Notes under the pieces: generated by a model
Told to the model about the DNA's origin: nothing
The model's input: only the letters and a program-made list of their open reading frames with translations
Database searches by the model: none
From: Bacillus sp. FSL K6-3431
GTDB taxonomy: Bacteria > Bacillota > Bacilli > Bacillales > Bacillaceae_C
Assembly (NCBI RefSeq): GCF_038002605.1
Contig: NZ_JBBOCT010000001.1
Span: forward strand, 1,054,001-1,118,000
Direction of reading: 5' to 3'
Length of the DNA stretch: 64,000 nucleotides
Made by a program: the position numbers and the translations under genes
Shown: in pieces, positions 45,807-55,723 of the stretch
Position numbering within the stretch: position 1 is the stretch's first letter
Layout of the letters: every line of letters starts with the position of its first letter

Positions 45807-47051
45807 CTATCTATCATTCATCATTGTACTTTGTTCTTCTTCTTCTTGCAGTTGAAACACATTATGCAGTGCATTAACGGCTTCAGTTAAGTCATTTCCA
45901 CTTACAAGAACCCAAATAGTCGTGTGGCTATCAGCAGATTGGAGGATACGAATGTCTTTCTCGGAAAGTGCCGTCACTATTTTAGCAGTGACACCTGGGA
46001 CACCAGAAATTCCCGCTCCAACTACGGAAACCTTTGCACAGTTTTCCTCTATAGAAGGAGTATATCCGCATTCTCTTAGTGCCGAGATTGCCCGGGCAGA
46101 TACAGATTCCGCGACAGTAAATAAGACTCCATTTGGAGAAATATTAATAAAGTCAACGCTAATATTTTCAGTAGCCATTGCTTTAAAAACTTCTGTCTGA
46201 AGATTATATTGCCCTTCCTTTGCTGCAACTTTTATTTGGGAAACATTAGGTACATACGCAATTCCAGTCACTAAACGCTCTCGAATATCAAACTCTTGAT
46301 GTTTATTAATCGTTGTGACAAGCGTGCCTGGTGCATCCGAATATGTGGACCTGATTCTAATTGGAATTTTCGCTTGCATGGCAATTTCCACTGCTCTTGG
46401 GTGAATTACCTTTGCGCCTTGAAAAGCCATGTTACTTACTTCATTATAAGTAACAACTTTTAATGGACGAGCATTGCTAACGATCCTTGGGTCTGCAGTC
46501 ATCATACCATTTACATCAGTGAAAATATCAATCCACTCTGCGTTTACAGCTGCCCCTAATGCAGCTGCTGTTGTATCACTGCCACCCCGACCAATCGTTG
46601 TAATATCACCATTTTTCGCTGCCCCTTGAAAACCTGCAACTACAACCACATCGTGTGTTTCCAATTCTTGCAATAGACGTCCACATTTCATTTCTAATAT
46701 TTTTGCATTTGTATGTTCATTGTTTGTGATAAAACCGGCTTGCGCTCCTGTCATTGCCGTGGACTTGATTCCATTTTCTTTCAGTGCCTGTGTAAAAACA
46801 ACACTTGAAATTGTTTCACCGCAAGATAGAAGCATATCTTGTTCTCTATTATTTAGAACCGTATTTTTTCCTCCAACGAGCGACAATAAAGTATCTGTCG
46901 CATATGGGTCACCTTGTCTTCCCATCGCAGAAACGACGACTACTGCCTTATACCCTTGCTCAATCGCCCTTCGAATATGGTTCATAGCATGTTGCCGCGT
47001 CTCTGAATTTTGAACCGATGTTCCACCAAACTTTTGGACGATTAATTTCAT
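45807..47051 (-). CDS. dapG: Aspartokinase I (diaminopimelate-sensitive type)
   Basis: 414 residues. It phosphorylates aspartate at the head of the pathway. KFGGTSV at the start, SCGETISSVV and TTIGRGGSDTTAAALGAA are catalytic kinase motifs, followed by two C-terminal ACT regulatory domains (for example KVSVVGAGISGVPGVTAKI). The position between asd and dapA matches DapG rather than LysC. Starts at ATG behind GAGGTG. Confidence 0.97.
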   Translation of the reverse strand: MKLIVQKFGGTSVQNSETRQHAMNHIRRAIEQGYKAVVVVSAMGRQGDPYATDTLLSLVGGKNTVLNNREQDMLLSCGETISSVVFTQALKENGIKSTAMTGAQAGFITNNEHTNAKILEMKCGRLLQELETHDVVVVAGFQGAAKNGDITTIGRGGSDTTAAALGAAVNAEWIDIFTDVNGMMTADPRIVSNARPLKVVTYNEVSNMAFQGAKVIHPRAVEIAMQAKIPIRIRSTYSDAPGTLVTTINKHQEFDIRERLVTGIAYVPNVSQIKVAAKEGQYNLQTEVFKAMATENISVDFINISPNGVLFTVAESVSARAISALRECGYTPSIEENCAKVSVVGAGISGVPGVTAKIVTALSEKDIRILQSADSHTTIWVLVSGNDLTEAVNALHNVFQLQEEEEQSTMMNDR

Positions 47052-47079
47052 ATCTACACCTCATTAAGCAGTTACAAAT

Positions 47080-48135
47080 TTACTTTTCAGTTACAACTTC
47101 TAATTTAATTAAGCTTTCTGCAATTTGAATCGTGTTTAGCGCCGCACCTTTAATTAAATTATCGGAAACTATCCACATATGAAAACCAGCTGCCTCATCA
47201 AGATCTTTGCGGATTCTACCAACAAAGACATCATCTTTCCCTTGGGCCATGGCTGGCATTGGGTAAAGTTGTTTATCTGGGGCATCTTGCACTGTAACTC
47301 CAGGAGCATCTGATAGAACATGTTTAATATCGGCAACATTTACATCTTGTTTTCCTAATTCAACATAAACCGACTCCGAATGTCCAGTTTCAACTGGTAG
47401 ACGAACACAAGTTGCCGCAACTTTCAATCCAGGCATTTCCATAATTTTCTTTGTTTCATTAATCATTTTCATTTCTTCCAAAGTATAGCCATTGTCAGCA
47501 AATTGGTCTATTTGTGGAATAACATTAAAGGCAATTTGATAATGTTTATCAGCACCACCAACAGGTAATATTTGTGGTGAAAATTCCTGTTCATTTAAGA
47601 TAGCTGCTGCTTGCTCTTTCATCTCATTGATTGCAGCCGCACCAGCACCAGATACTGCTTGGTACGTGGATACAACTACTTTCTCCAAGCCGAATTCTTT
47701 TCTAATCGGTTCAAGTGCTGCGACCATCTGTATCGTTGAGCAATTTGGATTCGCGATGATTCCTTTATGCTTTAAAACGGCTGTTTCGTTTACTTCCGGT
47801 ACAACTAATGGAACGTCAGGATCCATTCTGAACGCGCTTGTGTTATCAACTACAATTGCTCCACGTTTTACAGCTTCTGGTGCAAATTTTTCTGAGATAC
47901 TTCCACCTGCGCTAAATAATGCAATATCTACACCTTCAAAAGCTTCTGGAACAGCTTCTTGAACGGTAATCTTTTCATCTTTAAATTTGATTACTGTTCC
48001 TGCTGATCGAGCAGAAGATAGTAATGTTAACTTTTTAATCGGAAAATCTCTATTTTCCAATGTTTTTAAAATCTGCTGTCCGACTGCTCCAGTAGCACCC
48101 ATAATTGCTAGATGATATCCTTGTATATTCGACAT
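47080..48135 (-). CDS. asd: Aspartate-semialdehyde dehydrogenase
   Basis: 351 residues from MSNIQGYHLAIMGATG. The ATG at 48135 is chosen because GAAGGGG lies upstream and the length then fits. It reduces aspartyl phosphate with NADPH. IMGATGAVGQQ is the cofactor loop, ANPNCSTIQMV holds the catalytic Cys, and RLPVETGHSESVY the substrate His. TATAAT-like sequence lies upstream, so it may have its own promoter besides read-through from spoVFB. Confidence 0.97.
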   Translation of the reverse strand: MSNIQGYHLAIMGATGAVGQQILKTLENRDFPIKKLTLLSSARSAGTVIKFKDEKITVQEAVPEAFEGVDIALFSAGGSISEKFAPEAVKRGAIVVDNTSAFRMDPDVPLVVPEVNETAVLKHKGIIANPNCSTIQMVAALEPIRKEFGLEKVVVSTYQAVSGAGAAAINEMKEQAAAILNEQEFSPQILPVGGADKHYQIAFNVIPQIDQFADNGYTLEEMKMINETKKIMEMPGLKVAATCVRLPVETGHSESVYVELGKQDVNVADIKHVLSDAPGVTVQDAPDKQLYPMPAMAQGKDDVFVGRIRKDLDEAAGFHMWIVSDNLIKGAALNTIQIAESLIKLEVVTEK

Positions 48136-48282
48136 GTAGCTTTCCCCTTCCAATCCCAACACTGACTTACTGACGTTGATATTTTGATTTCTTTAATATT
48201 TATTATATTATCACATTTGCGCTCACTATCGTTATTATTTTAGCAAAAATCACATCATTAAACTATTAATTCACGTAGATTA

Positions 48283-48308
48283 CTCATATATTGTGACCAA
48301 TATATGAG
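48283..48308. promoter_or_regulatory. Perfect hairpin between spoVFB and asd
   Basis: CTCATATATT (48283-48292) and AATATATGAG (48299-48308) with a 6-base loop, 11 bases behind the spoVFB stop. No T run follows on the minus strand, so it may be an operator or a weak attenuator that separates spore-specific from vegetative expression. Confidence 0.55.
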
Positions 48309-48319
48309 TTTCACACTTT

Positions 48320-48910
48320 TTATTTAGAACGCTCAATGATAACAGGTTGGTATTGCTTATTAGATAAAGCTGCCATTACTGTTTCAGGTAGGAGATCCAT
48401 CTGTGCGACCATAGATGTTGGTTTCAAATGAATATCATCTTGACCAAAAGGGATGAAATATATATTTTTGGCAGCCATTAATTTCATTAAATTAATGCCA
48501 TTTAATCCAAGGGCATCATTTGTAGAAATACCTATGACTACCGGCCTACTGTTTCTTAATGTAGCTTTAGCTGCCATTAAAACAGGGGAATCCGTTAATG
48601 CGTTAGCAAACTTACTCATTGAATTTCCTGTTAATGGGGCTATAACCATACAATCTAAAGGTTCTTTTGGCCCAAGCGGCTCAGCATCAACGATACTTGC
48701 AATTACTTTCTTTCCAGTTATTTTTTCGATTTTCCCTAACCACTCCATCCCTTCACCAAATTTCGTATCGGTATTTGCTAATGTATATGTTACAACTGGT
48801 ACAACTTCTGCTCCTAGATTCATTAATTTTTCCATCTCGGGTAAAACAGCATCATATGTGCAATGTGATCCGGTCATACCGAATCCAATCCTTTTTCCAG
48901 ATAAACTCAT
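48320..48910 (-). CDS. spoVFB: Dipicolinate synthase subunit B
   Basis: 196 residues. A flavoprotein-like subunit of the enzyme that makes dipicolinic acid for the spore core. Conserved: GFGMTGSHCTYDAVLPEMEK, VIAPLTGNSMSKFANALTDS, LMAAKATLRNSRPVVIGIS. The start overlaps the spoVFA stop by one base, so the two subunits are made together. Expressed in the mother cell in relatives. Confidence 0.97.
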   Translation of the reverse strand: MSLSGKRIGFGMTGSHCTYDAVLPEMEKLMNLGAEVVPVVTYTLANTDTKFGEGMEWLGKIEKITGKKVIASIVDAEPLGPKEPLDCMVIAPLTGNSMSKFANALTDSPVLMAAKATLRNSRPVVIGISTNDALGLNGINLMKLMAAKNIYFIPFGQDDIHLKPTSMVAQMDLLPETVMAALSNKQYQPVIIERSK

Positions 48911-49809
48911 TACGCTTTCCCCTTCCTGTTGTCGAAATCTTCGCTAAGCAGTTGTGACAAAACATTTGCAAGTATTTTCCCTGCTGATTTTGGTGCAACG
49001 ATTCCTGGCAAACCAGGCGCAAGTAGCGCTTTTATTCCCCTTCTTTCGGCATAGCGGAAATCTGTACCTCCAGGCTTTGAAGCTAAATCAATAATTAATG
49101 CATTCAAAGGCATTTTTGCAATAACTCCCGAACCCAAAACGGGATATGGGATCGTATTAATACAAACATCAATATCTGCTACTTCCTCTTGTAAATCTTG
49201 TAAATAGAAAGCTTCAAGTCCCATTTCTGTTATTCTTGCAAGATGCTCGCTTTTTCGTGCCCCTACCTTTACTTTTGCACCTAAGAGTGAGAATGTCCTG
49301 GCTACTGTCATGCCCACCCTTCCTAGCCCTAGCACTGCCACCTTTGATTGATGGATTGTAAAATCTGTATTTTGAATTGCCATCATAATCGTTCCTTCTA
49401 CTGTCGGTATCGAATTATAAATGGCTACATCGTCCCTTTTAAAAAGTTGAACTAATTTTCGATTTGCATTGTTGGAAATTTGATTCAAATAACTATTACT
49501 AATCCCTGAGTAAATAGTACAATGCGTAGGCGTTTGTTGAAGCATTTGCTCGGTAAGTATTACCTTTTCACTAGAAAAAATTGTTTCCAATTCTCCAGCC
49601 AGGCTTGTTCCAGGGACAGGAAGAATCAAGGCATCCATTGAAGCGAAGTCTAATTCCTTAATTTTTTCTTTCTTCGTTCCTAAAAATGATGGTTCTAATT
49701 GTTCAAACCCGATTAAATAAAGCTGTGCATCTAACTCTGTTAATTTTTTGATGATTTCAAGCTGCCTTGCATCTCCACCTAAAATAGCTATTTGCATATC
49801 CGTCAACAT
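48910..49809 (-). CDS. spoVFA: Dipicolinate synthase subunit A
   Basis: 299 residues from MLTDMQIAILGGDARQLEII. ATG at 49809 is preferred over an adjacent TTG; AAGGTG lies upstream. NAD(P)-binding dehydrogenase fold with VAVLGLGRVGMTVART, INTIPYPVLG and LLAPGLPGIVAPKSAGKIL. It oxidises the DapA product to dipicolinate with SpoVFB. Confidence 0.97.
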   Translation of the reverse strand: MLTDMQIAILGGDARQLEIIKKLTELDAQLYLIGFEQLEPSFLGTKKEKIKELDFASMDALILPVPGTSLAGELETIFSSEKVILTEQMLQQTPTHCTIYSGISNSYLNQISNNANRKLVQLFKRDDVAIYNSIPTVEGTIMMAIQNTDFTIHQSKVAVLGLGRVGMTVARTFSLLGAKVKVGARKSEHLARITEMGLEAFYLQDLQEEVADIDVCINTIPYPVLGSGVIAKMPLNALIIDLASKPGGTDFRYAERRGIKALLAPGLPGIVAPKSAGKILANVLSQLLSEDFDNRKGKA

Positions 49810-49846
49810 CAAATTTCTTCACCTTCTTTTTTACATTCTAGTAATT

Positions 49847-49855
49847 TAACTTATG
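49847..49855 (-). promoter_or_regulatory. Possible sigma-K -10 element before spoVFA
   Basis: CATAAGTTA on the minus strand fits CATAnnnTA exactly and lies 38 bases before the start codon; spoVF is a sigma-K gene in B. subtilis. The -35 AC is not at the ideal distance, so support is limited. Confidence 0.4.
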
Positions 49856-49980
49856 CACAATTAGTGTATGAGCATAGTATTAAGGCTGTGCATGTACAAG
49901 CGCAGGCTGTAGTGGTGCGGACTTAGTTAATAATGTTGATGTGACTCACATAACTTTTCTTAAATGTTCATTTGATCGAT

Positions 49981-50030
49981 AAATAAAAATCACCCTGCCT
50001 CTAGGGATTTTCCCCCTAATGCAGAGTGAC
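49981..50030 (-). terminator. Intrinsic terminator of ymxH
   Basis: A nine-pair outer stem (49991-49999 with 50022-50030, one GU) with inner AGGG/CCCT, followed by TTTTTATTTATC on the minus strand. The rest of 49856-50068 shows no gene; TTGATGTGACTCACATAAC near 49938 resembles the repeat before nupQ only weakly. Confidence 0.85.
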
Positions 50031-50068
50031 TTCGATTTGGTTAAAACCAGAATAAAAGAAGGTTATAC

Positions 50069-50326
50069 TTAATATCTATTTTCTTCATTTCTATCTGGTA
50101 CCTCTAATATGATCATGTCCGATCCAATTGTGCGAATAAAATGCCATGGAACTCTGATTTCATCCGTTCCTTTTCTTATACCTAACCATTTCCCAGAAGG
50201 GATAATTAAATGATTAATTTCACCTGTGCGACTATTGATTTCTAAATCCGTTTGTCCAAGAATTCCTAACCTTTCTGCTTTTCGATAATCTACAATTTCT
50301 TTTCCTCCCAGTTCACTAAGACGCAT
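50069..50326 (-). CDS. ymxH: YlmC/YmxH family sporulation protein (PRC barrel)
   Basis: 85 residues: MRLSELGGKEIVDYRKAERL, then LEINSRTGEINHLIIPSGK and IRVPWHFIRTIGSDMIIL. This is a small PRC-barrel domain, present beside mlpA and spoVF in B. subtilis. AAAAGGAGG precedes the ATG. It is often annotated as sporulation protein; precise role unknown. Confidence 0.9.
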   Translation of the reverse strand: MRLSELGGKEIVDYRKAERLGILGQTDLEINSRTGEINHLIIPSGKWLGIRKGTDEIRVPWHFIRTIGSDMIILEVPDRNEENRY

Positions 50327-50388
50327 GATGATGCCCCTCCTTTTGTTCTTATTAGTTATATATAGGTGACCTAGCCTACTTTTAGAAT

Positions 50389-50416
50389 CAAAAAAACCCT
50401 TTCGCTTAGAAAGGGT
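50389..50416 (-). terminator. Intrinsic terminator of mlpA
   Basis: ACCCTTTC (50396-50403) and GAAAGGGT (50409-50416) arms, then TTTTTTTG on the minus strand. Confidence 0.9.
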
Positions 50417-50424
50417 GGGAAATT

Positions 50425-51663
50425 TTAGCTTAATCCATTTGGAAGTTTGGTATCTGGACTAATTAAAGCAATGCTATATTGATCAGTAAATATTTGATTT
50501 GTAATTCTATTTACACTTTCAATTGTAACCTGATCAATCTCTTCAATTATTTGGTCTAACGTCCGATGTTTACCTAATAAAAGTTCATTTTTTCCATTTC
50601 TACTCATCCTGCTGTTTGTACTTTCAAGACTAAGCATTAGATTGCCTTTTAATTGTTCTTTACTATTATTAAGTTCTTTTTTCGTAATGCCTTTATCTTT
50701 TAATATACTTAGGGTTGCTTGAATTGTTTCATACAATTTGTTCATCTGCTCAGAACCTGTTCCCCCATAAATAGTCACAAGACCACTATCTTTAAATGAG
50801 GAATGGTAGGAAAATACGGAATAGGCTAGTCCTTTTTCTTCACGTACTTCTTGGAATAGACGGGAAGACATACTACCTCCAAAGATATTATTCATTACAA
50901 TTAAATCATATACATCATCATGACCAATCGGTAATCCTTCAAAGCCAATGCATAAATGGGCTTGTTCTGTTTCTTTTTGTTTAACAGCATTATTAGTATG
51001 AAATAAGGGAATGTTAATAGACTCTGGCTTCTTCCCTCTTTCGAATGAACCAAAATACTGTTCAATTTCTTTTAAAAACGATTCTTTCACATTTCCTGCG
51101 ATGGAAATAACTATATCTTCTGGAGTGTACATATCATGCACATACGCTTTTAATTTTTCACTTGTTAAAGCCTGCAAGCTAGCTTCCGTACCCAAAATAG
51201 GGAATCCAAGTGGATGTGTTTTATATATAGATTTACTCAGCAAGTCGTGGATAATATCATCTGGTGCGTCTTCGTACATCTTGATTTCTTCAAGCACTAC
51301 ATTTTTTTCCTTTTCCAGTTCATCGCTATCAAAGGTAGAATTAAAAAACATATCAGCTAACACTTCTAACGCATAAGGGGCATGGTTATCAAGTACTTTT
51401 GCATAATAACATGTGTATTCTTTCGATGTAAACGCATTAACTTGGCCACCAATAGAATCAAATGATTCCGCAATTTCTCTAGCATTTCTTGTTTCTGTTC
51501 CTTTAAAGTACATATGCTCCAAAAAATGAGAAATCCCATTATTCTCTTCCTTTTCATCTCGAGAACCTGTTCCTACCCAAATACCTATTGCTACGGAACG
51601 GACTGTTGGTATTTCTTCTAGTACAATTCTTACGCCATTTTGACATGTATATTTCTTTATCAT
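50425..51663 (-). CDS. mlpA: M16-family zinc peptidase MlpA
   Basis: 412 residues, mitochondrial-processing-peptidase-like. The inverted zinc motif is intact in GISHFLEHMYFKG (residues about 45-57), with the third ligand region in EKNVVLEEIKMYEDAPDD. Y-and-R motif in GGSMSSRLFQEVREEKGLAYS. In B. subtilis it affects protease gene expression. AGGAGG precedes the ATG. It lies behind ylxY. Confidence 0.95.
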   Translation of the reverse strand: MIKKYTCQNGVRIVLEEIPTVRSVAIGIWVGTGSRDEKEENNGISHFLEHMYFKGTETRNAREIAESFDSIGGQVNAFTSKEYTCYYAKVLDNHAPYALEVLADMFFNSTFDSDELEKEKNVVLEEIKMYEDAPDDIIHDLLSKSIYKTHPLGFPILGTEASLQALTSEKLKAYVHDMYTPEDIVISIAGNVKESFLKEIEQYFGSFERGKKPESINIPLFHTNNAVKQKETEQAHLCIGFEGLPIGHDDVYDLIVMNNIFGGSMSSRLFQEVREEKGLAYSVFSYHSSFKDSGLVTIYGGTGSEQMNKLYETIQATLSILKDKGITKKELNNSKEQLKGNLMLSLESTNSRMSRNGKNELLLGKHRTLDQIIEEIDQVTIESVNRITNQIFTDQYSIALISPDTKLPNGLS

Positions 51664-51726
51664 TAAAAATCCTCCTGTTCGTGGTGCAAAAAGCTACTCA
51701 TGTTTCCATGAATTTTTATATGATTT

Positions 51727-52719
51727 TTATTTGTTATATATTTGATCCGGATTACTGCTTTGTAATTTTATAATTCTTTCTTCATCTAGTAATTTTGAAA
51801 CGGTTCCGATCCGTAAATGATGCGATTTTAACTTATTGATTATTTCTGCGAGTGCTTTTGCTGTAGATTCAGTAGGATGCATCAAGATCATCGCTCCCGG
51901 ATGTACATTCGACATTACCTGCTGTGTTAGCTTATCCGGTGAAGGGTTGTTCCAATCTATTGTATCAATTGTCCACATTACAGTATACTGCTTTAATGAA
52001 TGCACTATTTCAATCGTTTCATTACGATATCTACCACCTGGTGGACCGAACCAAGTTACTTTTTTATCTGTGATCGCTTCAATCACTTCATTGGTCTTTT
52101 CTATTTCAGATTTTGTTTCGGAGGTTCCCAACAATTCCATATTTGGCTGGCTATATGAGTGATTACCAAGTTCATGACCATTTTCAGCAATCAAATTTAC
52201 CAAATCCGGATTTTTTTTAACCCATCTACCTTCAAGGAAAAAAGTTGCTTGTACACTATTTTCTTTTAATATTGCAAGCATTTCAGGTAAATATTCATTT
52301 CCCCCTGCAACATTAATTAATAAACTAACCATCGGTTTATCTGGATGTCCGCGAAAGATTGGTGATGGTGGCAAATCTTTTAAATGGACAAATGGAGCAA
52401 TTTGTACAAATACTAGTTTCCTCTCATCAAACCGCATTTCTTTTCTCATTATTTTATAAGATGAATCCACATCTACTTTAATTCCATTATAACCAGGTAT
52501 AGCCTTCCAAACCTTATCTATTCTTGCATCTTGTGGTGCGATATAGTATCTTTCTGCAGCTTGTTTAATTTTATTATATAATGCACTTTGTTTGCCATTA
52601 ACATACACTGCATCTATTTTTAAGCTTGTAAGATAGATATTAATGTAAGGATTAAAGATAGCCAACATGAATAGGATACCAACCAGGCTAATTCCAAGCA
52701 AGTTTTTTGTATATTTCAT
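51727..52719 (-). CDS. ylxY: YlxY polysaccharide deacetylase-like protein
   Basis: 330 residues with an N-terminal hydrophobic segment at about residues 8-28, so membrane-anchored or exported. The NodB-type domain (about residues 125-320) has ATFFLEGRWVKKNPDLV, GHELGNHSYSQPNM and MWTIDTIDWNN. The usual first metal motif TFDDG is replaced by LINVAGGNE, so the catalytic Asp pair is missing and classical deacetylase activity is doubtful. Same locus as B. subtilis ylxY, behind pnp. Confidence 0.92.
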   Translation of the reverse strand: MKYTKNLLGISLVGILFMLAIFNPYINIYLTSLKIDAVYVNGKQSALYNKIKQAAERYYIAPQDARIDKVWKAIPGYNGIKVDVDSSYKIMRKEMRFDERKLVFVQIAPFVHLKDLPPSPIFRGHPDKPMVSLLINVAGGNEYLPEMLAILKENSVQATFFLEGRWVKKNPDLVNLIAENGHELGNHSYSQPNMELLGTSETKSEIEKTNEVIEAITDKKVTWFGPPGGRYRNETIEIVHSLKQYTVMWTIDTIDWNNPSPDKLTQQVMSNVHPGAMILMHPTESTAKALAEIINKLKSHHLRIGTVSKLLDEERIIKLQSSNPDQIYNK

Positions 52720-52766
52720 ATTTATGCTCCTCCTTCAGCATTAATTTATGCCGAGAAGGACGAGGT

Positions 52767-52800
52767 AGAACAAAAAAGCCAGGTTGCCCTGGCTTTTTGT
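52767..52800. terminator. Strong terminator of pnp
   Basis: Perfect 11-base arms AAAAAGCCAGG (52773-52783) and CCTGGCTTTTT (52788-52798) with loop TTGC. It works on both strands and closes pnp on the minus strand. Confidence 0.9.
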
Positions 52801-52815
52801 TTATTTAGATCAACA

Positions 52816-52836
52816 ATGTAGGTCACATTGACCTTG
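52816..52836. repeat. Fragment of the intergenic repeat seen before nupQ
   Basis: 21 bases match 34469-34489 at 18 positions (shared core AGGTCACAT). It contains no hairpin partner and seems a decayed copy between the pnp terminator and pnp. Confidence 0.45.
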
Positions 52837-52891
52837 ATGTGGAAAATATAGATATTATTCGTTTCCTACATACGTCTATTGCTTATCTTTA

Positions 52892-55006
52892 TTATTTCTG
52901 TTGTTGTTCTTTTTGTTCTTTTAACACTGCTTTTCTTGAAATGTTCACTCTGCCTTGGTTATCTATTTCGATGACTTTGACGAGTAGTTCATCACCAATT
53001 GCTACAACATCTTCTACTTTGTTAACTCGTTCTTCGGCAAGCTGAGAAATGTGTACCAATCCATCTTTTCCAGGGAATAGTTCTACGAAAGCACCGAATT
53101 TCTCGATACGCTTAACTTTTCCTAGGTACATTTCACCGATTTCAACTTCGCGCACAATATCTTCGATGATTTTTTTCGCTTTAGCATTCATTTCATCATC
53201 AGCAGAAGCGATAAAAACTTTACCATCTTGTTCAATATCAATTTTCACGCCAGTTTCTTCGATGATTTTATTAATCTGTTTCCCGCTTGGCCCAATCACA
53301 TCTCTGATTTTATCCGGATGAATATTCATCGTAAGTATTTTTGGTGCATACTCTGATAAGCGTTTGTTTGGCTCAGCTAACGTTTGATTCATAGATTCAA
53401 GAATATGCATGCGGCCGTGTTTAGCTTGTGTCATCGCTTCTTCAAGTATTTCCCGTGAAAGTCCAGAAATTTTAATATCCATTTGTAGCGCAGTAATTCC
53501 ATTGGATGTACCTGCAACTTTAAAGTCCATATCACCTAGGTGATCTTCCATTCCTTGTATATCAGTTAAAATCGTATAATGTTCCCCTGTTTTTACTAAT
53601 CCCATAGCAATTCCAGCAACGGGAGCTTTGATTGGAACACCTGCATCCATCATCGCTAAAGTACTTGCACAAATACTTGCTTGTGAAGATGAACCATTGG
53701 ATTCCAACACTTCAGAAACAAGCCTAATCGTGTAAGGGAAGTCGACTTCGTTTGGAATAACTGGCTCTAATGCGCGTTCTCCTAAAGCACCATGACCGAT
53801 TTCACGACGTCCTGGTCCACGTATTGGCCCTGTTTCACCAACACTAAAGTGTGGGAAATTATAATGGTGCATGAAACGCTTAGTCTCTTCAATTCCTAGT
53901 CCATCAAGTATTTGTACGTCTCCTAATGCACCAAGAGTACAAATACTTAAAGCCTGTGTTTGACCGCGCGTAAATAATCCTGATCCATGTGTTCTTGCCA
54001 ATAATCTAACTTGAGAAGCAAGCGGACGAATTTCATCAGGTTTACGACCATCTGGACGAATTTTCTCAACCGTGATTAATCTACGTACTTCTTCTTTCAC
54101 TAAATTATTCAAGATTTGTTTTACATCACTAATTGTTTCCTCTTCCATACCTTCACGCTCTGAGAACTCAGTAATAACTTGCTTATTTACACTTTGAATT
54201 GCTTCTTCACGTGCATGTTTTTCTTCTACTTGAATTGCTGCAACTAAGCTATTTTCACAGATGCTACGTACTTCAGCTTCAAGTTCTTGATTAACTTCAT
54301 AAAGCTCAATTTCTCTTTTAGGTTTAGCAACTTGTGCAACAATTTCTTCTTGGAATGAAATCAAACGTTTAATTTCATCATGGCCGAACATGATAGCTTC
54401 TAGCATCGCTGCTTCTGATACTTCCTTAGCTCCTGCTTCTACCATGTTTATAGCATCTTTTGTTCCAGCTACAATTAGATCTATATCACTTTTTTCTACC
54501 TGCTCAACTGAAGGATTAATAATAAACTCTCCGTCTACTCTACCTACCATTACTCCAGCTATCGGTCCTTCAAATGGAATATCCGAAATGCTTAATGCAA
54601 GAGATGATCCGAACATTGCAGCCATTTCTGATGAACAATCTTGGTCCACACTCATTACAACACTCACAACTTGAACTGCATTTCTGAAGCCATCAGCAAA
54701 TAACGGACGGATTGGACGGTCGATCAATCGACTTGCAAGAATTGCCTTCTCACTAGGTCTTCCTTCTCTTTTAATGAACCCACCTGGAATTTTACCGACT
54801 GCATATAGACGTTCCTCGTAATTTACTGTTAACGGAAAAAAGTCAACCGCTTTTGCTTCTTTAGAAGCTGTAACAGCACAGAGAACAGCTGTATCGCCAT
54901 ATCTAACGAGAACTGCTCCATTTGCTTGTTTTGCTAATTGACCTACTTCCACTGTTAACTTACGTCCAGCCCAGTCAATACTAAATGTTTTTTTCTCTTG
55001 CTCCAT
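52892..55006 (-). CDS. pnp: Polynucleotide phosphorylase
   Basis: 704 residues from [17 protein letters not shown]. The ATG at 55006 is chosen for GAGAGGCG upstream and family alignment. A 3'-to-5' phosphorolytic exoribonuclease, trimeric. Two RNase PH domains (first to about residue 240, second from about 310, with [20 protein letters not shown]), then a KH domain ([18 protein letters not shown]) and an S1 domain ([18 protein letters not shown]). The long leader holds hairpins. Confidence 0.98.
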   Translation of the reverse strand: MEQEKKTFSIDWAGRKLTVEVGQLAKQANGAVLVRYGDTAVLCAVTASKEAKAVDFFPLTVNYEERLYAVGKIPGGFIKREGRPSEKAILASRLIDRPIRPLFADGFRNAVQVVSVVMSVDQDCSSEMAAMFGSSLALSISDIPFEGPIAGVMVGRVDGEFIINPSVEQVEKSDIDLIVAGTKDAINMVEAGAKEVSEAAMLEAIMFGHDEIKRLISFQEEIVAQVAKPKREIELYEVNQELEAEVRSICENSLVAAIQVEEKHAREEAIQSVNKQVITEFSEREGMEEETISDVKQILNNLVKEEVRRLITVEKIRPDGRKPDEIRPLASQVRLLARTHGSGLFTRGQTQALSICTLGALGDVQILDGLGIEETKRFMHHYNFPHFSVGETGPIRGPGRREIGHGALGERALEPVIPNEVDFPYTIRLVSEVLESNGSSSQASICASTLAMMDAGVPIKAPVAGIAMGLVKTGEHYTILTDIQGMEDHLGDMDFKVAGTSNGITALQMDIKISGLSREILEEAMTQAKHGRMHILESMNQTLAEPNKRLSEYAPKILTMNIHPDKIRDVIGPSGKQINKIIEETGVKIDIEQDGKVFIASADDEMNAKAKKIIEDIVREVEIGEMYLGKVKRIEKFGAFVELFPGKDGLVHISQLAEERVNKVEDVVAIGDELLVKVIEIDNQGRVNISRKAVLKEQKEQQQK

Positions 55007-55111
55007 AAAGAAAACGCCTCTCTTCCATGGGCGAAATTTTTTCGCCATCATATGTGTTTTTAAATTTTCTTTTCACTTTGTTATATCTGATTTCATCATG
55101 CCTACTACACA

Positions 55112-55206
55112 CTGAACATTAGACATAGATATGATCTGCCTAGCTTCAATTCATTTCTCTTCATATGCATGTCCAATGTTCAGTTCTGTCACGTTTTAAA
55201 TGACAG
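55112..55206 (-). promoter_or_regulatory. Hairpins in the pnp leader
   Basis: CTGAACATT (55112-55120) pairs with AATGTTCAG (55175-55183), extended by GACAT/ATGTC and ATAT/ATAT, giving about 18 pairs across two small mismatches. A second stem CTGTCA/TGACAG lies at 55186-55206. Both are in the 327 bases between rpsO and pnp, which hold no other gene. In E. coli a similar double-stranded pnp leader is cut by RNase III for autoregulation; whether that holds here is inference. Confidence 0.6.
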
Positions 55207-55283
55207 TCCTTAGCAGTATAGCCGCAGTTGGCAATAATGAAACCAGATATTACCATATAGCTTCCTGATTTGTGTTAAACCTA

Positions 55284-55311
55284 ACAAAAAAGCGGGAATA
55301 TATCCCGCTTT
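55284..55311 (-). terminator. Intrinsic terminator of rpsO
   Basis: AAAGCGGGA (55289-55297) and TCCCGCTTT (55303-55311) arms, then a T run on the minus strand. Confidence 0.9.
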
Positions 55312-55333
55312 CTTCATTTGGCTCCACGCAAAA

Positions 55334-55603
55334 TTAGCGACGGAGGCCAAGGCTGTTGATCAATTCACGATAACGTTGTACGTCATTGTTACGAAGATAA
55401 GTCAATAGATTACGACGTCGACCTACCATTTTCATTAAACCACGTCTTGAATGATGATCTTTTTTGTGCATACGCAAATGGTCGTTAAGTGTATTAATAT
55501 CTGCAGTTAGAACTGCAATTTGCACTTCTGGAGAACCAGTATCTGTTTCATGAATCTTATATTGGTTGATGATCTCGTTTTTTCGCTCTTGAGAAATCGC
55601 CAT
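55334..55603 (-). CDS. rpsO: 30S ribosomal protein S15
   Basis: 89 residues, standard length. S15 binds 16S rRNA early in assembly. [40 protein letters not shown] and [20 protein letters not shown] are diagnostic. AGGAGGTG precedes the ATG. It has its own terminator. Confidence 0.99.
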   Translation of the reverse strand: MAISQERKNEIINQYKIHETDTGSPEVQIAVLTADINTLNDHLRMHKKDHHSRRGLMKMVGRRRNLLTYLRNNDVQRYRELINSLGLRR

Positions 55604-55723
55604 CCTGTTTCACCTCCTGTTTTTACAATCCCCTGTTACCTAGCAATCGTCGGTGAGTCGATTTGCCAAGCAAAGGTTCTTGATACTGTATTAGAATACA
55701 TCTTTCTTGAAGAAAAATCAAGT

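Noticed and set aside
48453-48947. 164-codon open frame on the plus strand
   Set aside because: Antisense to spoVFB, without ribosome site or protein-like motifs.
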